Assembly: GCA_018821435.1 (NCBI GenBank)
Contig: JAHJME010000007.1
Location: forward strand, 62,001 to 126,000
DNA from: Alphaproteobacteria bacterium
GTDB taxonomy: Bacteria > Pseudomonadota > Alphaproteobacteria > Caulobacterales > Caulobacteraceae
Direction: 5' to 3'
DNA length: 64,000 bases
Below the pieces are notes generated by a model. It searched no databases. It was not told the DNA's origin and was given only the letters and a program-made list of their open reading frames with translations. Positions 1 through 8,616 of the stretch are shown in pieces. Made by a program: the position numbers and the translations under genes. How positions within the stretch are numbered: the stretch's first letter is position 1; each line of letters begins with the position of its first letter.

Positions 1-432
1 GTTGCCGTCGACCTGGGTCCAGACGGCGCCGTCCTCCAGCTTGATCACCCATTTGCCGGCGCCGTTGACGCGGGCGACGGCGACGACGCCCGTGGTGTTC
101 GCCAGCTCTTCCTTGCTCTCGCCGCGCTCGAACAGGGTGATCGAGGGGACCGAGAAGCCGAACGCCTGCTTGCGGACCTTGCGGGCCTGTTCGCGGTCGA
201 CCACGACGATGTCGCCCTTGGCCTCGGCCTGGTCGAGCGCCACGGTCACCTGGTCGTAGCAGGCCAGGCGGGCGGTCTCGTCGGTCACCTTCCGGCAGTC
301 GACCAGCTTCTGCAGCATGGCCGAGCGCGCCTCGGGCTTGGGCTGGGCATTCGCGCCCGCCGACAGGAGGGCTGGGGCCAGGAGGGTCGCCGCCAGGGCC
401 AGGCCCGCCGCCCGAATCGCCGCCGTTTTCAT
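1..432 (-). CDS. exported conserved hypothetical protein, N-terminal part
   Basis: The minus-strand frame opens with ATG at 432 and stays open to the left edge, so only the first 144 codons are present. The protein begins with a typical Sec signal peptide (MKTAAIRAAG, then an Ala/Leu-rich core, cleavage near ANAQ around residue 30). Two cysteines follow in the pattern LVDCRK...ARLACYDQ around residues 45-60, a pattern seen in small periplasmic proteins of Caulobacterales that start with a short helical Cys-pair segment. A predicted beta-rich part follows (ITLFERGES, WVIKLEDGAVW). I cannot name a function. The ribosome binding site upstream of the ATG is weak. Periplasmic location is inferred from the signal peptide. 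Confidence 0.7.
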   Translation of the reverse strand, partial: MKTAAIRAAGLALAATLLAPALLSAGANAQPKPEARSAMLQKLVDCRKVTDETARLACYDQVTVALDQAEAKGDIVVVDREQARKVRKQAFGFSVPSITLFERGESKEELANTTGVVAVARVNGAGKWVIKLEDGAVWTQVDGN

Positions 433-778
433 GTCGTTCAAACCCAAATTGACTCTGGCGCCCATTAAGCGGGACGGGGCGCGCCGCGCAACGGGACGTG
501 GCCCAGGCAGGTGGGTCGGGGGCGATTCTTCCCCGACCCCGGGCGGACCAAGCGGCCGGCTCCGTCACAATCCTTGACGAAACCTTGCCCGGTTTGGGGT
601 GGCGCCCAGCAATCTGTGACCAGAATGCGACAGGTGGGCGCCTGAAACATTGCGGAGAGCTAATGTTCGTTGACCGGTTAGCGATGAGCCCCGTAACTCC
701 AGCGTAACCGGAGGCGCAGGCCGTCACCGGGACCGATCTCTTTTTGTGGGGAGCGGCCGCCGCACTGGCAGGACCGCT
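433..778. other. intergenic region between divergent genes
   Basis: This 346-bp gap separates the minus-strand exported protein from the plus-strand TonB receptor. I see no credible gene in it. It holds a hairpin at 514-538 (GGTCGGGG, 9-nt loop, CCCCGACC) and a possible sigma-70 promoter for the receptor at 670-698. A GGCGCCC/GGGCGCC inverted pair flanks about 25 bases near 600-645. The 5' leader of the receptor would be about 90 nt long. Confidence 0.5.
670..698 (+). promoter_or_regulatory. possible sigma-70 promoter of the TonB receptor gene
   Basis: TTGACC at 670-675 and GTAACT at 693-698 are separated by exactly 17 bp. They lie about 95 bp before the receptor start. The -35 fits the consensus well and the -10 only partly, so this is a candidate by position and spacing. 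Confidence 0.4.
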
Positions 779-792
779 GGAGGATCAAAACC

Positions 793-3700
793 TTGAAGTT
801 CAAATCCATGCGGGAACGCCTGTTGGCGTCTTCCATGATCTGCGGCGCCCTGGTGGGCATCTCGTCGCAAGCCGCGGCCCAGACCGCCGGGGAAATCTCC
901 GAAGTCGTCGTCACCGGTTCGCGCATTCCGTCGCCGAACCTGGAAAGCGTCAGCCCGGTCACCGCGATCAGCGCCGCCGAACTGAAGGCCCAGGGCGTGA
1001 CCCGGGTCGAAGACATGATCAACAGCCTGCCGCAGGCCTTCTCGGCCCAAGGCGCGGCGCTGTCGAACGGCTCGACCGGGACGGCGACGATCAACCTGCG
1101 CGGCCTGGGTGCGACCCGCACGCAAGTTCTGATCGACGGCCGCCGCCTGATGCCCGGCACGCCGAACACCACCGGCGGCGCTCTGGCCGCCGACATCAAC
1201 TTCATTCCTTCGGCCCTGATCGAGCGCGTTGACGTGCTGACGGGCGGCGCCTCGGCCGTTTACGGCGCCGACGCCGTCGGCGGCGTCGTCAACTTCATCA
1301 TGTCGAAGAACTTCGAGGGCGTTCGGGTCGACACCCAGTACGGCATCTATCAGCACGAGAACGACAATCCGGTCGCCGGCGTGGTGCAAGCCGCGCAGAA
1401 CGCCGCGGCCAACCCGCAGTTCTTCAAGCTACCGAAGAACAACGTCCGCGACGGTGAATCCTCGCAGGTCACCCTGATCATCGGCGTCAACTCGCCGGAC
1501 GGTAAGGGCAATGTCACCGCCTACGCAGGCTACCGCCACGTCGAGCCGATCCTCCAGGGCAACCGCGACTTCTCGTCGTGCACGCTCAATTCGGACGTGA
1601 CCTTCGCCGCCGCCGGTTGCGGCGGTTCGGGCACCGCCTTCCCGGCGCGCGTCGGCGCCTACGTCGTCGACCCGGCCGGCCCCGGCAACACCTTCCGCCT
1701 GCGGAACGCCGCGACCGACACCTTCAACTTCGGTCCGGACAACTACTATCAGCGTCCCGACGACCGCTACGTCCTGGGCGCCTTCGCCAACTACCAGATC
1801 AACGACTGGGCCACGGCCTACGCCGACGTGATGTTCATGGACGACACGTCCACGTACCAGATCGCGGCGGGCGGTATCTTCGCCGGCACGTTCTCTGTGA
1901 ACTGCGCCAACCCCTTCCTGTCGACGCAACAGCGCGGCCTGCTGGCCGCCACGGCGGCTTCGGGCGGCGGCACCTGCGCCACCAACCCGGGCGGCACGTT
2001 CACCGGCACGGTCTCGCGCCGGAACGTCGAGGGCGGCGGTCGTCAGGGCCAGACGCAGCACCAGCAATACCGTTACGTCGTCGGTATGCGCGGCGATCTG
2101 AACGACAACTGGAACTACGACTTCGCGATGCAGTACGGCCGGGTGTCGTTCAACCAGACCCAAACCGGCTTCTTCCGCACCCCGGCCATCAATCAGGCTC
2201 TGAATGTCGTTCAGACCCCGACCGGCCCGCAGTGCGCCGATCCGACGGGCGGCTGCGTGCCCTACAACATCTTCCAACTGGGCGGCGTGACCCAAGCGGC
2301 GCTCGACTTCCTGGAAACCCCCTCGAGCTCGACGGGTAACCTGTTCGAGCGCATCGTGAACTTCAACATCGGTGGCGACCTGACCGAATACGGGGTGAAA
2401 TCCCCGTGGGCCACCGACGGCGTGGGTGTGTCGTTGGGCACGGAATATCGTCGCGAGACCCTCGACTTCGCCTCCGACTTCATCTCGTCCTCGGGCCAGT
2501 TGAACGGCTCGGGCGGCGCGGCCCCGCCGGTCAACGGTTCGTTCGACGTGTACGAACTGTTCGCTGAAACGCGGATCCCGATCCTGCAGGACATGGCCTT
2601 CGCCAAGAACCTGACCCTGGAACTGGCCTTCCGTTATTCGGACTACTCGTCGGTCGGCACCACCGAGACCTACAAGATCGCCGGTGAGTGGGAGCCCGTC
2701 GACGGCTTCCGCGTCCGCGGCGGTTACAACCGCGCCGTTCGCGCGCCGCACGTCCTCGAGCTGTTCAGCCCGCAGAACGTCGTCCTCGACGGTACGCAGG
2801 ACCCCTGCGCCGGCCTGACCCTGGCGTTGAACGCCGCGAAGGTCGCGTCGTGCATGAGCGCGTTCAAGCTGACGCAGGCGCAAGTCCTGGCGATCGAGAA
2901 GAACCCGGCCAACCAGTACAACGGTCAGACCGGTGGTAACCCGAACCTGGATCCGGAAACGGCCGACACCTACACCCTGGGCGTCGTCTACCAGCCGTCG
3001 TTCCTGCCGGGCTTCAACATCTCGGTCGACTGGTTCGACATCAAGGTGAAGGACTTCATCGGCGGCATCGGCGCCGACACGATCATCAACCGCTGCGTCG
3101 ACACCCAGGACCCCTTCTTCTGTAATCTGGTGAAGCGCGACGGGCAGGGCTCGATCTGGCTCTCGACCCAAGGCTTCGTGCAGGACACCACGCTGAACAC
3201 CGGCGCCCTGCGCACCAAGGGTATCGACGTCAACGCCAGCTACCGCACCGACCTGGAGACCCTCGGTCTCGAGAACATGGGCGGCATCGGCATCAGCTTC
3301 GTGGGCACCTGGCTCGACGAGCTGTCGACCCAGAACCTGCCGGGCGACGACTACTTCAACTGCGCCGGCTACTACGGCACGATCTGCTCGGTCACGGGCG
3401 GTCTGTCCTCGCCGAACCCGGAATGGCGTCACAAGGCGCGCCTGACCTGGACCACGCCGTTCGAGTACGGCGACTGGTTCAAGGACTTCTCGCTGAGCCT
3501 GCAATGGCGCCACTTCAACAAGGTGACGCTGGACGCCTACTCGTCCGACCCGCAACTCAACAACCCGGGTCTGCAGTACGCCACCGACAAGACCCTCGGC
3601 GCCCGCGACTACTTCGACCTGACGGCGTCGTGGACCATGCGCGACAACCTCAACTTCCGCGCCGGTGTGAACAACCTGTTCGACAAGGATCCGCCGCTGA

Positions 3701-3807
3701 ACGGTTCGTCGAACTGCCCGACCGGGCCCTGCAACGGGAACACCTGGCCGCAAATGTACGACGCGTTCGGCCGCTACCTGTTCATCGGCCTGACCGCCGA
3801 CTTCTAA
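793..3807 (+). CDS. TonB-dependent outer-membrane receptor
   Basis: A TonB-dependent receptor of 1004 residues, expected to move an unknown ligand across the outer membrane using TonB/ExbBD energy. The start is TTG at 793, supported by GGAGG at 779-783 with a 9-nt gap; an in-frame ATG at 808 is the alternative. A signal peptide ends near SQAAAQ. The plug domain follows (SEVVVTGSRIP, then VRVEDMINSLPQ-like and INLRGLGATRTQVLIDGRR segments, roughly residues 35-165). The rest is a 22-strand-type barrel ending in phenylalanine (LFIGLTADF), as needed for BAM recognition. Fourteen cysteines fall in seven close pairs, probably disulfides in surface loops. A strong terminator follows, so it is probably transcribed alone, but the two sulfotransferases and a protease lie directly downstream. 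The substrate is unknown. Confidence 0.93.
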   Translation: MKFKSMRERLLASSMICGALVGISSQAAAQTAGEISEVVVTGSRIPSPNLESVSPVTAISAAELKAQGVTRVEDMINSLPQAFSAQGAALSNGSTGTATINLRGLGATRTQVLIDGRRLMPGTPNTTGGALAADINFIPSALIERVDVLTGGASAVYGADAVGGVVNFIMSKNFEGVRVDTQYGIYQHENDNPVAGVVQAAQNAAANPQFFKLPKNNVRDGESSQVTLIIGVNSPDGKGNVTAYAGYRHVEPILQGNRDFSSCTLNSDVTFAAAGCGGSGTAFPARVGAYVVDPAGPGNTFRLRNAATDTFNFGPDNYYQRPDDRYVLGAFANYQINDWATAYADVMFMDDTSTYQIAAGGIFAGTFSVNCANPFLSTQQRGLLAATAASGGGTCATNPGGTFTGTVSRRNVEGGGRQGQTQHQQYRYVVGMRGDLNDNWNYDFAMQYGRVSFNQTQTGFFRTPAINQALNVVQTPTGPQCADPTGGCVPYNIFQLGGVTQAALDFLETPSSSTGNLFERIVNFNIGGDLTEYGVKSPWATDGVGVSLGTEYRRETLDFASDFISSSGQLNGSGGAAPPVNGSFDVYELFAETRIPILQDMAFAKNLTLELAFRYSDYSSVGTTETYKIAGEWEPVDGFRVRGGYNRAVRAPHVLELFSPQNVVLDGTQDPCAGLTLALNAAKVASCMSAFKLTQAQVLAIEKNPANQYNGQTGGNPNLDPETADTYTLGVVYQPSFLPGFNISVDWFDIKVKDFIGGIGADTIINRCVDTQDPFFCNLVKRDGQGSIWLSTQGFVQDTTLNTGALRTKGIDVNASYRTDLETLGLENMGGIGISFVGTWLDELSTQNLPGDDYFNCAGYYGTICSVTGGLSSPNPEWRHKARLTWTTPFEYGDWFKDFSLSLQWRHFNKVTLDAYSSDPQLNNPGLQYATDKTLGARDYFDLTASWTMRDNLNFRAGVNNLFDKDPPLNGSSNCPTGPCNGNTWPQMYDAFGRYLFIGLTADF

Positions 3808-3832
3808 GTCGAAGGTCACTTCGAACTCTCGG

Positions 3833-3869
3833 ATGGGGCGGCGGAGCAATCCGCCGCCCCATTTCGTTT
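3833..3869 (+). terminator. rho-independent terminator after the TonB receptor
   Basis: A perfect 13-bp stem (ATGGGGCGGCGGA at 3833-3845 and its complement at 3850-3862) with loop GCAA is followed by TTCGTTT. It begins 25 bp after the receptor stop codon. Confidence 0.85.
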
Positions 3870-3911
3870 GGGGGCCATTCTCTTTGCGGCCGCCGCTGTT
3901 ACCCTGACGCC

Positions 3912-5687
3912 GTGAGCACCTGGAACACCGGCCGGTTCAGCGTCACGTTCGGCGCCACGCCGGCGTCCGCCGCACCCGTCCCCGCCATCGCCGATCCCGC
4001 CGAGGCCGCCCGCTGGGGCGCCGAGGGGGACCGCCTGCGCCTGGCCGGCGATATCGCCGCCGCCGACCGCGCCTATGCCCGGCAGATGCGGGCCGCCGTC
4101 TCCGATCCCGAACTGGTCCGCGCCGCCGACGCCCTGGTCGCCGGGCGGCCCGCCGAGGCGCACGCGATCCTGAGCGCGGCGGTCTCTCGACGCCCCCGCG
4201 ATCCGCTGGCCCTGTGGATGGCCGGCGACGTCGCCTCGCGCGGCGGCGCCAACCGCGAGGCCGAGGCGCTGCTGGCCCGCTGCCTGGACCTGGCGCCCGG
4301 CTTCACCGCCGCCCGCTACGCCTACGCCATGGTGCTGACCTGGCTGGACCGGGTGCAGGACGCCCTGGCCCAGGCCGACCGCCTGCTGGCCGACCAGCCC
4401 GCCAACGCCCTCTACCGGCACCTGCGCGCCTCGTCCTTGCTGCGGCTTGGCGAGGAGGCCGCCGCGGCCGACGCCTATGCCGCGGTGCTGGAGGCGCATC
4501 CCGACCAGCCGCTGAGCTGGATGAGCTATGGGCATGTGCTGAAGACCGTCGGCCGCCAGGCCGAGGCGGTCGCCGCCTACCGCCGCTGCCTGGCGCTGGA
4601 CCCGCGCCAGGGCGAGGCCTGGTGGAGCCTGGCGAACCTGAAAACCGTGCGCTTCGACGCCGCCGATGTGGCCGCCATGCGCGCGGGCCTGGCCGGCGAG
4701 CTGTCCGAGCCCGACCGGCTGCAGCTGCACTTCGCCCTGGGCAAGGCGCTGGAAGACGCCGGGACCTACGCCGAGGCGTTCGAACACTATGTCCAGGGCA
4801 ACGCGATCCAGCGCGCCCGGCTGGACTACAACGCCGCCGAGACCACCGGGCAGATGCGCCGGACCACGGCCCTGCTCAGCCGCGGGTTCTTCGCCGCGCG
4901 GGCGGGGCAGGGGGCTGCGCAGCCCGACCCGATCTTCATCGTCGGCCTGCCGCGCTCCGGCTCCACCCTGGTCGAACAGATCCTGGCCAGCCACAGCCTG
5001 GTCGAGGGGACACAGGAACTGCCTTATTTGCCGGCGCTGGCCGCGCGCCTGGGCGGTCCGGCGCGCCGCGAGGCCGAGGGCGCCTATCCCGACGTACTGG
5101 CGGCGCTGTCGCCCGCCGAACTGGCCGATCTGGGCCAGGAATACCTGGCCCGCGCCCGGACCCATCGGAAGTCTGACCGGCCGTTCTTCATCGACAAGCT
5201 GCCGAACAACTTCGCCCACGCGGGCCTGATCCAGCTGATCCTGCCGAACGCGAAGATCATCGACGCGCGGCGCCACCCGCTGGGCTGCTGCCTGTCGGGC
5301 TTCAAGCAGCACTTCGCCGTGGGACAGCCGTTCACCTACGACCTGACAGACATCGGCCGCTACTACGCGGACTATGTGGCGCTGATGGCCCATGTCGACG
5401 CGGTGCTGCCGGGCCGGGTCCATCGGGTGATCTACGAGCGGATGGTGGCCGATCCCGAGGCGGAGACCCGCGCGCTGCTGGCCCATTGCGGGCTGACCTT
5501 CGAGGCGGCCTGCCTGAAGTTCTACGAGAACGACCGGGCGGTGCGCACGGCCAGCTCGGAGCAGGTGCGCCAGCCGATCTTCACCGACGCGGCCGATCAC
5601 TGGCGGCATTTCGAGCCGTGGTTGGGCCCATTGAAAGCGGCCCTGGGACCCGTTCTGGACGCCTATCCCGACGCTTCGTCGATCTAG
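3912..5687 (+). CDS. TPR-containing sulfotransferase (first of two)
   Basis: A 591-residue protein with N-terminal tetratricopeptide repeats (about residues 30-310) and a C-terminal Sulfotransfer_3-type domain. The PAPS 5'-phosphosulfate loop is GLPRSGSTL from about residue 345, and the 3'-phosphate motif is RRHPLGCCLSG near 453, with the conserved Arg and Ser. Enzymes of this fold move sulfate from PAPS to a hydroxyl, and the TPR part suggests a protein or peptide acceptor, which is inference. The GTG at 3912 is chosen because the resulting N-terminus (VSTWNTGRF) resembles that of the paralogue downstream (LSDWKVGPI), and because the terminator at 3833 blocks a more distal start. No signal peptide, so cytosolic. 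The acceptor is unknown. Confidence 0.88.
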   Translation: MSTWNTGRFSVTFGATPASAAPVPAIADPAEAARWGAEGDRLRLAGDIAAADRAYARQMRAAVSDPELVRAADALVAGRPAEAHAILSAAVSRRPRDPLALWMAGDVASRGGANREAEALLARCLDLAPGFTAARYAYAMVLTWLDRVQDALAQADRLLADQPANALYRHLRASSLLRLGEEAAAADAYAAVLEAHPDQPLSWMSYGHVLKTVGRQAEAVAAYRRCLALDPRQGEAWWSLANLKTVRFDAADVAAMRAGLAGELSEPDRLQLHFALGKALEDAGTYAEAFEHYVQGNAIQRARLDYNAAETTGQMRRTTALLSRGFFAARAGQGAAQPDPIFIVGLPRSGSTLVEQILASHSLVEGTQELPYLPALAARLGGPARREAEGAYPDVLAALSPAELADLGQEYLARARTHRKSDRPFFIDKLPNNFAHAGLIQLILPNAKIIDARRHPLGCCLSGFKQHFAVGQPFTYDLTDIGRYYADYVALMAHVDAVLPGRVHRVIYERMVADPEAETRALLAHCGLTFEAACLKFYENDRAVRTASSEQVRQPIFTDAADHWRHFEPWLGPLKAALGPVLDAYPDASSI

Positions 5688-5751
5688 GCGCGCCGTCAGG
5701 CGAAGTGGATGCCGGTTCGTCGCCCGGACGGCGCGCCAAGTCGAAAACCGC

Positions 5752-5796
5752 GAACGCAATCCGTGGAATTGGCGATCAATTCCGCGGATTGCGTTC
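5752..5796 (+). repeat. long intergenic hairpin between the two sulfotransferase genes
   Basis: An inverted repeat of 19 bp per arm (5752-5770 and 5778-5796) has one G-T wobble pair and a 7-nt loop, GGCGATC. The arms read inward as AACGCAATCCG then GGAATT. There is no T-run after it, so it is not a classic terminator. It could be an attenuator, an mRNA-stabilising stem or a dispersed palindromic element. Confidence 0.8.
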
Positions 5797-5864
5797 TAGG
5801 ACGCGCGTTGCTCCGCGCCCGCTGGTAGGCTAGGCGCCGGACTTTGGCGAGAGGGTGCGAGACG

Positions 5865-7583
5865 TTGAGCGATTGGAAAGTCGGACCGATCAAGGTGAAG
5901 TCGGGCTACACGCCCGCGCCCGGCCTGAAGCCTGCCGTGGCGCCTGGCCCGGCCGCGGCCCGGAATCCCGCCGCGGACCGCCAGCGCCTGACCGAGATCC
6001 ACGCCGCCACCCAGGCCCAGGACTTCCCGCGCGCCGCCACCCTGGCCGAGGCGGCGCTAAAGGACGGGATCGAGCATCCCATGGTGCTGAACCTGGCGGC
6101 GCTGAAGGCCGAGCAGGAAGGCCGCTTCGACGACGCGCTGGCCGTGCTGCGCCGGGCCGTCGAGATCGCGCCGCAGGACCTGGGCGCGCGCAACGCCATG
6201 GGCCTGGTGCTGACCCGCCTGGAACGCTACCGCGACGCCCTGGCCGCCTTCGACGGTGTGGTCGAGCTGGAGCCCGATTTCGCCGGAGCCCACTGCGCGC
6301 GCGGCGCGACGCTGGAGGCCATGGGCCGCCTGAAGGAAGCCGAGGCCGCCTACAACCACGCCCTGGGGCTGGAGCCCGATAACCTGGGCGCGACGCAGGG
6401 CCTGGCCAATCTGCTGAGCCGCAGAGGCGCCCACGCCGACGCGCGGCCGCTGGCCGAGGCGGTGCTGGAGGCCGAGCCCAACTTCCCCGACGCCGTGATG
6501 GTGCTGGCCGCCGCCGACGCCGCCGAGGGCCATGGCGAGCGCGCGCAACGCCGGCTGGAGCTGTTGGCCGGCGACGAGCGACTGACGCCGCACCAGCGCG
6601 CGCTGGTTCAGGGCCAGCTGGGCGACGTGCTGGACGCTCAGGACCTGCCGACCGAAGCGTTCCAGGCCTACGCCGCCTGCAACATGGGCCTGTGGCGCGC
6701 CTATGCGCCGGTGCACGGCCAGGGGATCAGCGCGCTGGATTTCGCCCGCGCCATGATCGCCGAGCTGGACGCCATTCCGCCCGAGGCCTGGACGTCAAAG
6801 CCCGCGCCGGTGGACGGCGGCCCGAAGGCCCACGTCTTCCTGCTGGGCTTCCCCCGCTCGGGCACCACCCTGCTGGAGCAGGTGCTGGCCAGCCACCCCG
6901 AGGTCGAGGCGCTGGAGGAACGCGAGACGCTGCTGGACGCCCAGCGCGCGTTCCAGATGCAGCCCGCCGATATCGCCCGCCTGGCCAAGGCCTCGGAGGC
7001 CGAGCTCGCGCCGCTGCGCGCGGCCTATTGGGCGAAGGTGCGGGAAGAGGGCGCCGATCCGGCCGGCAAGGTATTCGTGGACAAGCACCCGCTGCACACC
7101 TTCCGCCTGCCCCTGATCCTGAAGTTGTTCCCGGACGCCAAGATCCTGTTCGCCCGCCGTGATCCGCGCGACGTGGTGTTGAGCTGTTACCGCCGCCGGT
7201 TCGCCATGAGCGGCTCGGCCTACCAGCTTCTCACCCTGCCGGGCGCCGCGGGCTACTACGACGCGGCGATGAAGCTGGCGGACCGCCTGGCGCCGGCCCT
7301 GGACCCGCGCACCCAGGTGGTGCGGCACGAGGCCCTGGTCGCGGACTTCGACAAGGTGGTGGGCGAGGTCTGCGCCTTCATCGGCCTGCCGTGGTCGGAC
7401 TCGATGCGCAATTTCGCCGACAAGGCCCGCGACCGGGCCGTGGCCACGCCCAGCGGCGCGCAACTGTCCCGCGGCCTCAGCGCCGAGGGCGTGGGCGCCT
7501 GGCGGCGCTATGCCGAGCAACTGGCCCCGGTGCTGCCGGCGCTGGCGCCCTGGGTGGCGGCCTACGGATACGACGCCGAATGA
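5865..7583 (+). CDS. TPR-containing sulfotransferase (second of two)
   Basis: A 572-residue paralogue of the preceding gene, with TPR helices (about residues 40-290) followed by a sulfotransferase domain. The PAPS-binding loop is GFPRSGTTLLEQ near residue 327 and the 3'-phosphate motif is RRDPRDVVLSC near 430. The start is TTG at 5865 with GAGAGGG at 5849-5855, 9 nt upstream; the N-terminus then lines up with the paralogue. An earlier in-frame TTG at 5844 has no such support. The stop overlaps the start of the aspartic protease gene (ATGA), so these two are translationally coupled. The two sulfotransferases are clearly diverged, so they may act on different positions or acceptors. Cytosolic by lack of a signal peptide. 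Confidence 0.88.
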   Translation: MSDWKVGPIKVKSGYTPAPGLKPAVAPGPAAARNPAADRQRLTEIHAATQAQDFPRAATLAEAALKDGIEHPMVLNLAALKAEQEGRFDDALAVLRRAVEIAPQDLGARNAMGLVLTRLERYRDALAAFDGVVELEPDFAGAHCARGATLEAMGRLKEAEAAYNHALGLEPDNLGATQGLANLLSRRGAHADARPLAEAVLEAEPNFPDAVMVLAAADAAEGHGERAQRRLELLAGDERLTPHQRALVQGQLGDVLDAQDLPTEAFQAYAACNMGLWRAYAPVHGQGISALDFARAMIAELDAIPPEAWTSKPAPVDGGPKAHVFLLGFPRSGTTLLEQVLASHPEVEALEERETLLDAQRAFQMQPADIARLAKASEAELAPLRAAYWAKVREEGADPAGKVFVDKHPLHTFRLPLILKLFPDAKILFARRDPRDVVLSCYRRRFAMSGSAYQLLTLPGAAGYYDAAMKLADRLAPALDPRTQVVRHEALVADFDKVVGEVCAFIGLPWSDSMRNFADKARDRAVATPSGAQLSRGLSAEGVGAWRRYAEQLAPVLPALAPWVAAYGYDAE

Positions 7584-8593
7584 CCATGGACCGGCGCCAT
7601 GCGCTGCAGACGCTCCTGGTGGGCGGCCTGGCCAGCGCGTGCGCGACGGCGCCCAAGGCCACCGCGCCGCTGGTCTCGATCAATCTGGCCGACGTCCAAC
7701 CGCCGATCGCGCCGGCCACCGGCACGCGGCTGGAGACCGCCTTCGACCAGGCGCAGCGGATGACCGTGCCCGTCCGCCTGGGCGATCGCGGGCCGTTCCA
7801 GTTCGTGGTCGACACCGGCGCCAACCACACGGTGATCAGCGTCGAGACCGCCCAGCGTTGCGGCCTGGCCGGCGACGGCGTGGCGCCCGTCCATGGGATC
7901 GTCGGGACCCAGCCCGCGCCGCTGGTAAAGGCGCCCATGCTGCGGGTGGGACAGGTGCGGTCCACCAACCTCAGCCTGCCGACCCTGCCCAAGGCCGCGC
8001 TGGGCGCCGACGGCCTGCTGGGCATCGACGTCCTGAGGAACCGGCGCATCCGGCTCAATTTCCGCGCCAACAGCTTCGAGATCGGCCCGTCCGGCAAGGG
8101 CGCATCGGTGGTGCAGCTGGGCGGCGGCGGCGGCAGCCGGATCCCCGACCCCGCGCGCGGCATCGTCGTGCCCGCCCAGTACCGCTCGGGCCAGCTGGTG
8201 ATCTTCGACGCCGACGTGGCGGGCGTGCCGGTGCGGGCGTTCCTGGACTCCGGGGCCCAGATCACCTGTGGCAACGAGGCGCTGCGTCAGGTGCTGGTCC
8301 GCGAGCGGCCCGAACTGGCCGAGGGCATGCAGTCGACCCGGCTGATCAGCGCCACGGGTCAGACCTCGCCGGCGCAGCTCGCGCCGCTGTCGCGCCTGCG
8401 GCTGGGCGGCATGGCGCTGAACAACATCCGCGCGGCGTTCGCGCCGCTGCACATCTTCAGCCTGTGGGGACTGAACGACCGACCGGCGATGCTGGTGGGC
8501 ATCGACGTGCTGCGTCACTTCGACGAGGTAAACCTCGATTTCGGCCGCCGCGAAGTCACCTTCATCCGCGCCCGGAACACCCGGGCCGCCTAG
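7580..8593 (+). CDS. exported two-lobed retropepsin-like aspartic protease
   Basis: A 337-residue protein that starts with ATG at 7580, overlapping the preceding stop; a second in-frame ATG lies at 7586. The N-terminus looks like a lipoprotein or Sec signal (HALQTLLVGGLASAC), with Cys after ASA; the -3 residue is Ala rather than Leu, so lipidation is only possible. Two aspartic protease half-sites are present: VVDTGANHTVIS (Asp near residue 78) and FLDSGAQITCG (Asp near 223), each followed by a hydrophobic-hydrophobic-Gly segment (LLGIDVL and LVGIDVL). A single chain with both half-sites need not dimerise as viral retropepsins do. Translational coupling to a sulfotransferase suggests it processes a related exported protein, which is inference. 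Confidence 0.85.
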   Translation: MTMDRRHALQTLLVGGLASACATAPKATAPLVSINLADVQPPIAPATGTRLETAFDQAQRMTVPVRLGDRGPFQFVVDTGANHTVISVETAQRCGLAGDGVAPVHGIVGTQPAPLVKAPMLRVGQVRSTNLSLPTLPKAALGADGLLGIDVLRNRRIRLNFRANSFEIGPSGKGASVVQLGGGGGSRIPDPARGIVVPAQYRSGQLVIFDADVAGVPVRAFLDSGAQITCGNEALRQVLVRERPELAEGMQSTRLISATGQTSPAQLAPLSRLRLGGMALNNIRAAFAPLHIFSLWGLNDRPAMLVGIDVLRHFDEVNLDFGRREVTFIRARNTRAA

Positions 8594-8616
8594 GGGCGGT
8601 GGCGCGCTGAACGCCG

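Noticed and set aside
1429..3849. An 806-codon open frame antisense to the TonB receptor
   Set aside because: It is a by-product of high third-position G+C in the receptor gene. The translation is rich in Arg, Val and Gly without motifs, while the sense frame has a full family signature.
3816..5759. A long minus-strand frame covering the first sulfotransferase
   Set aside because: Gln/Arg/Gly-rich antisense shadow; it has no recognisable domain and would run through the receptor terminator.
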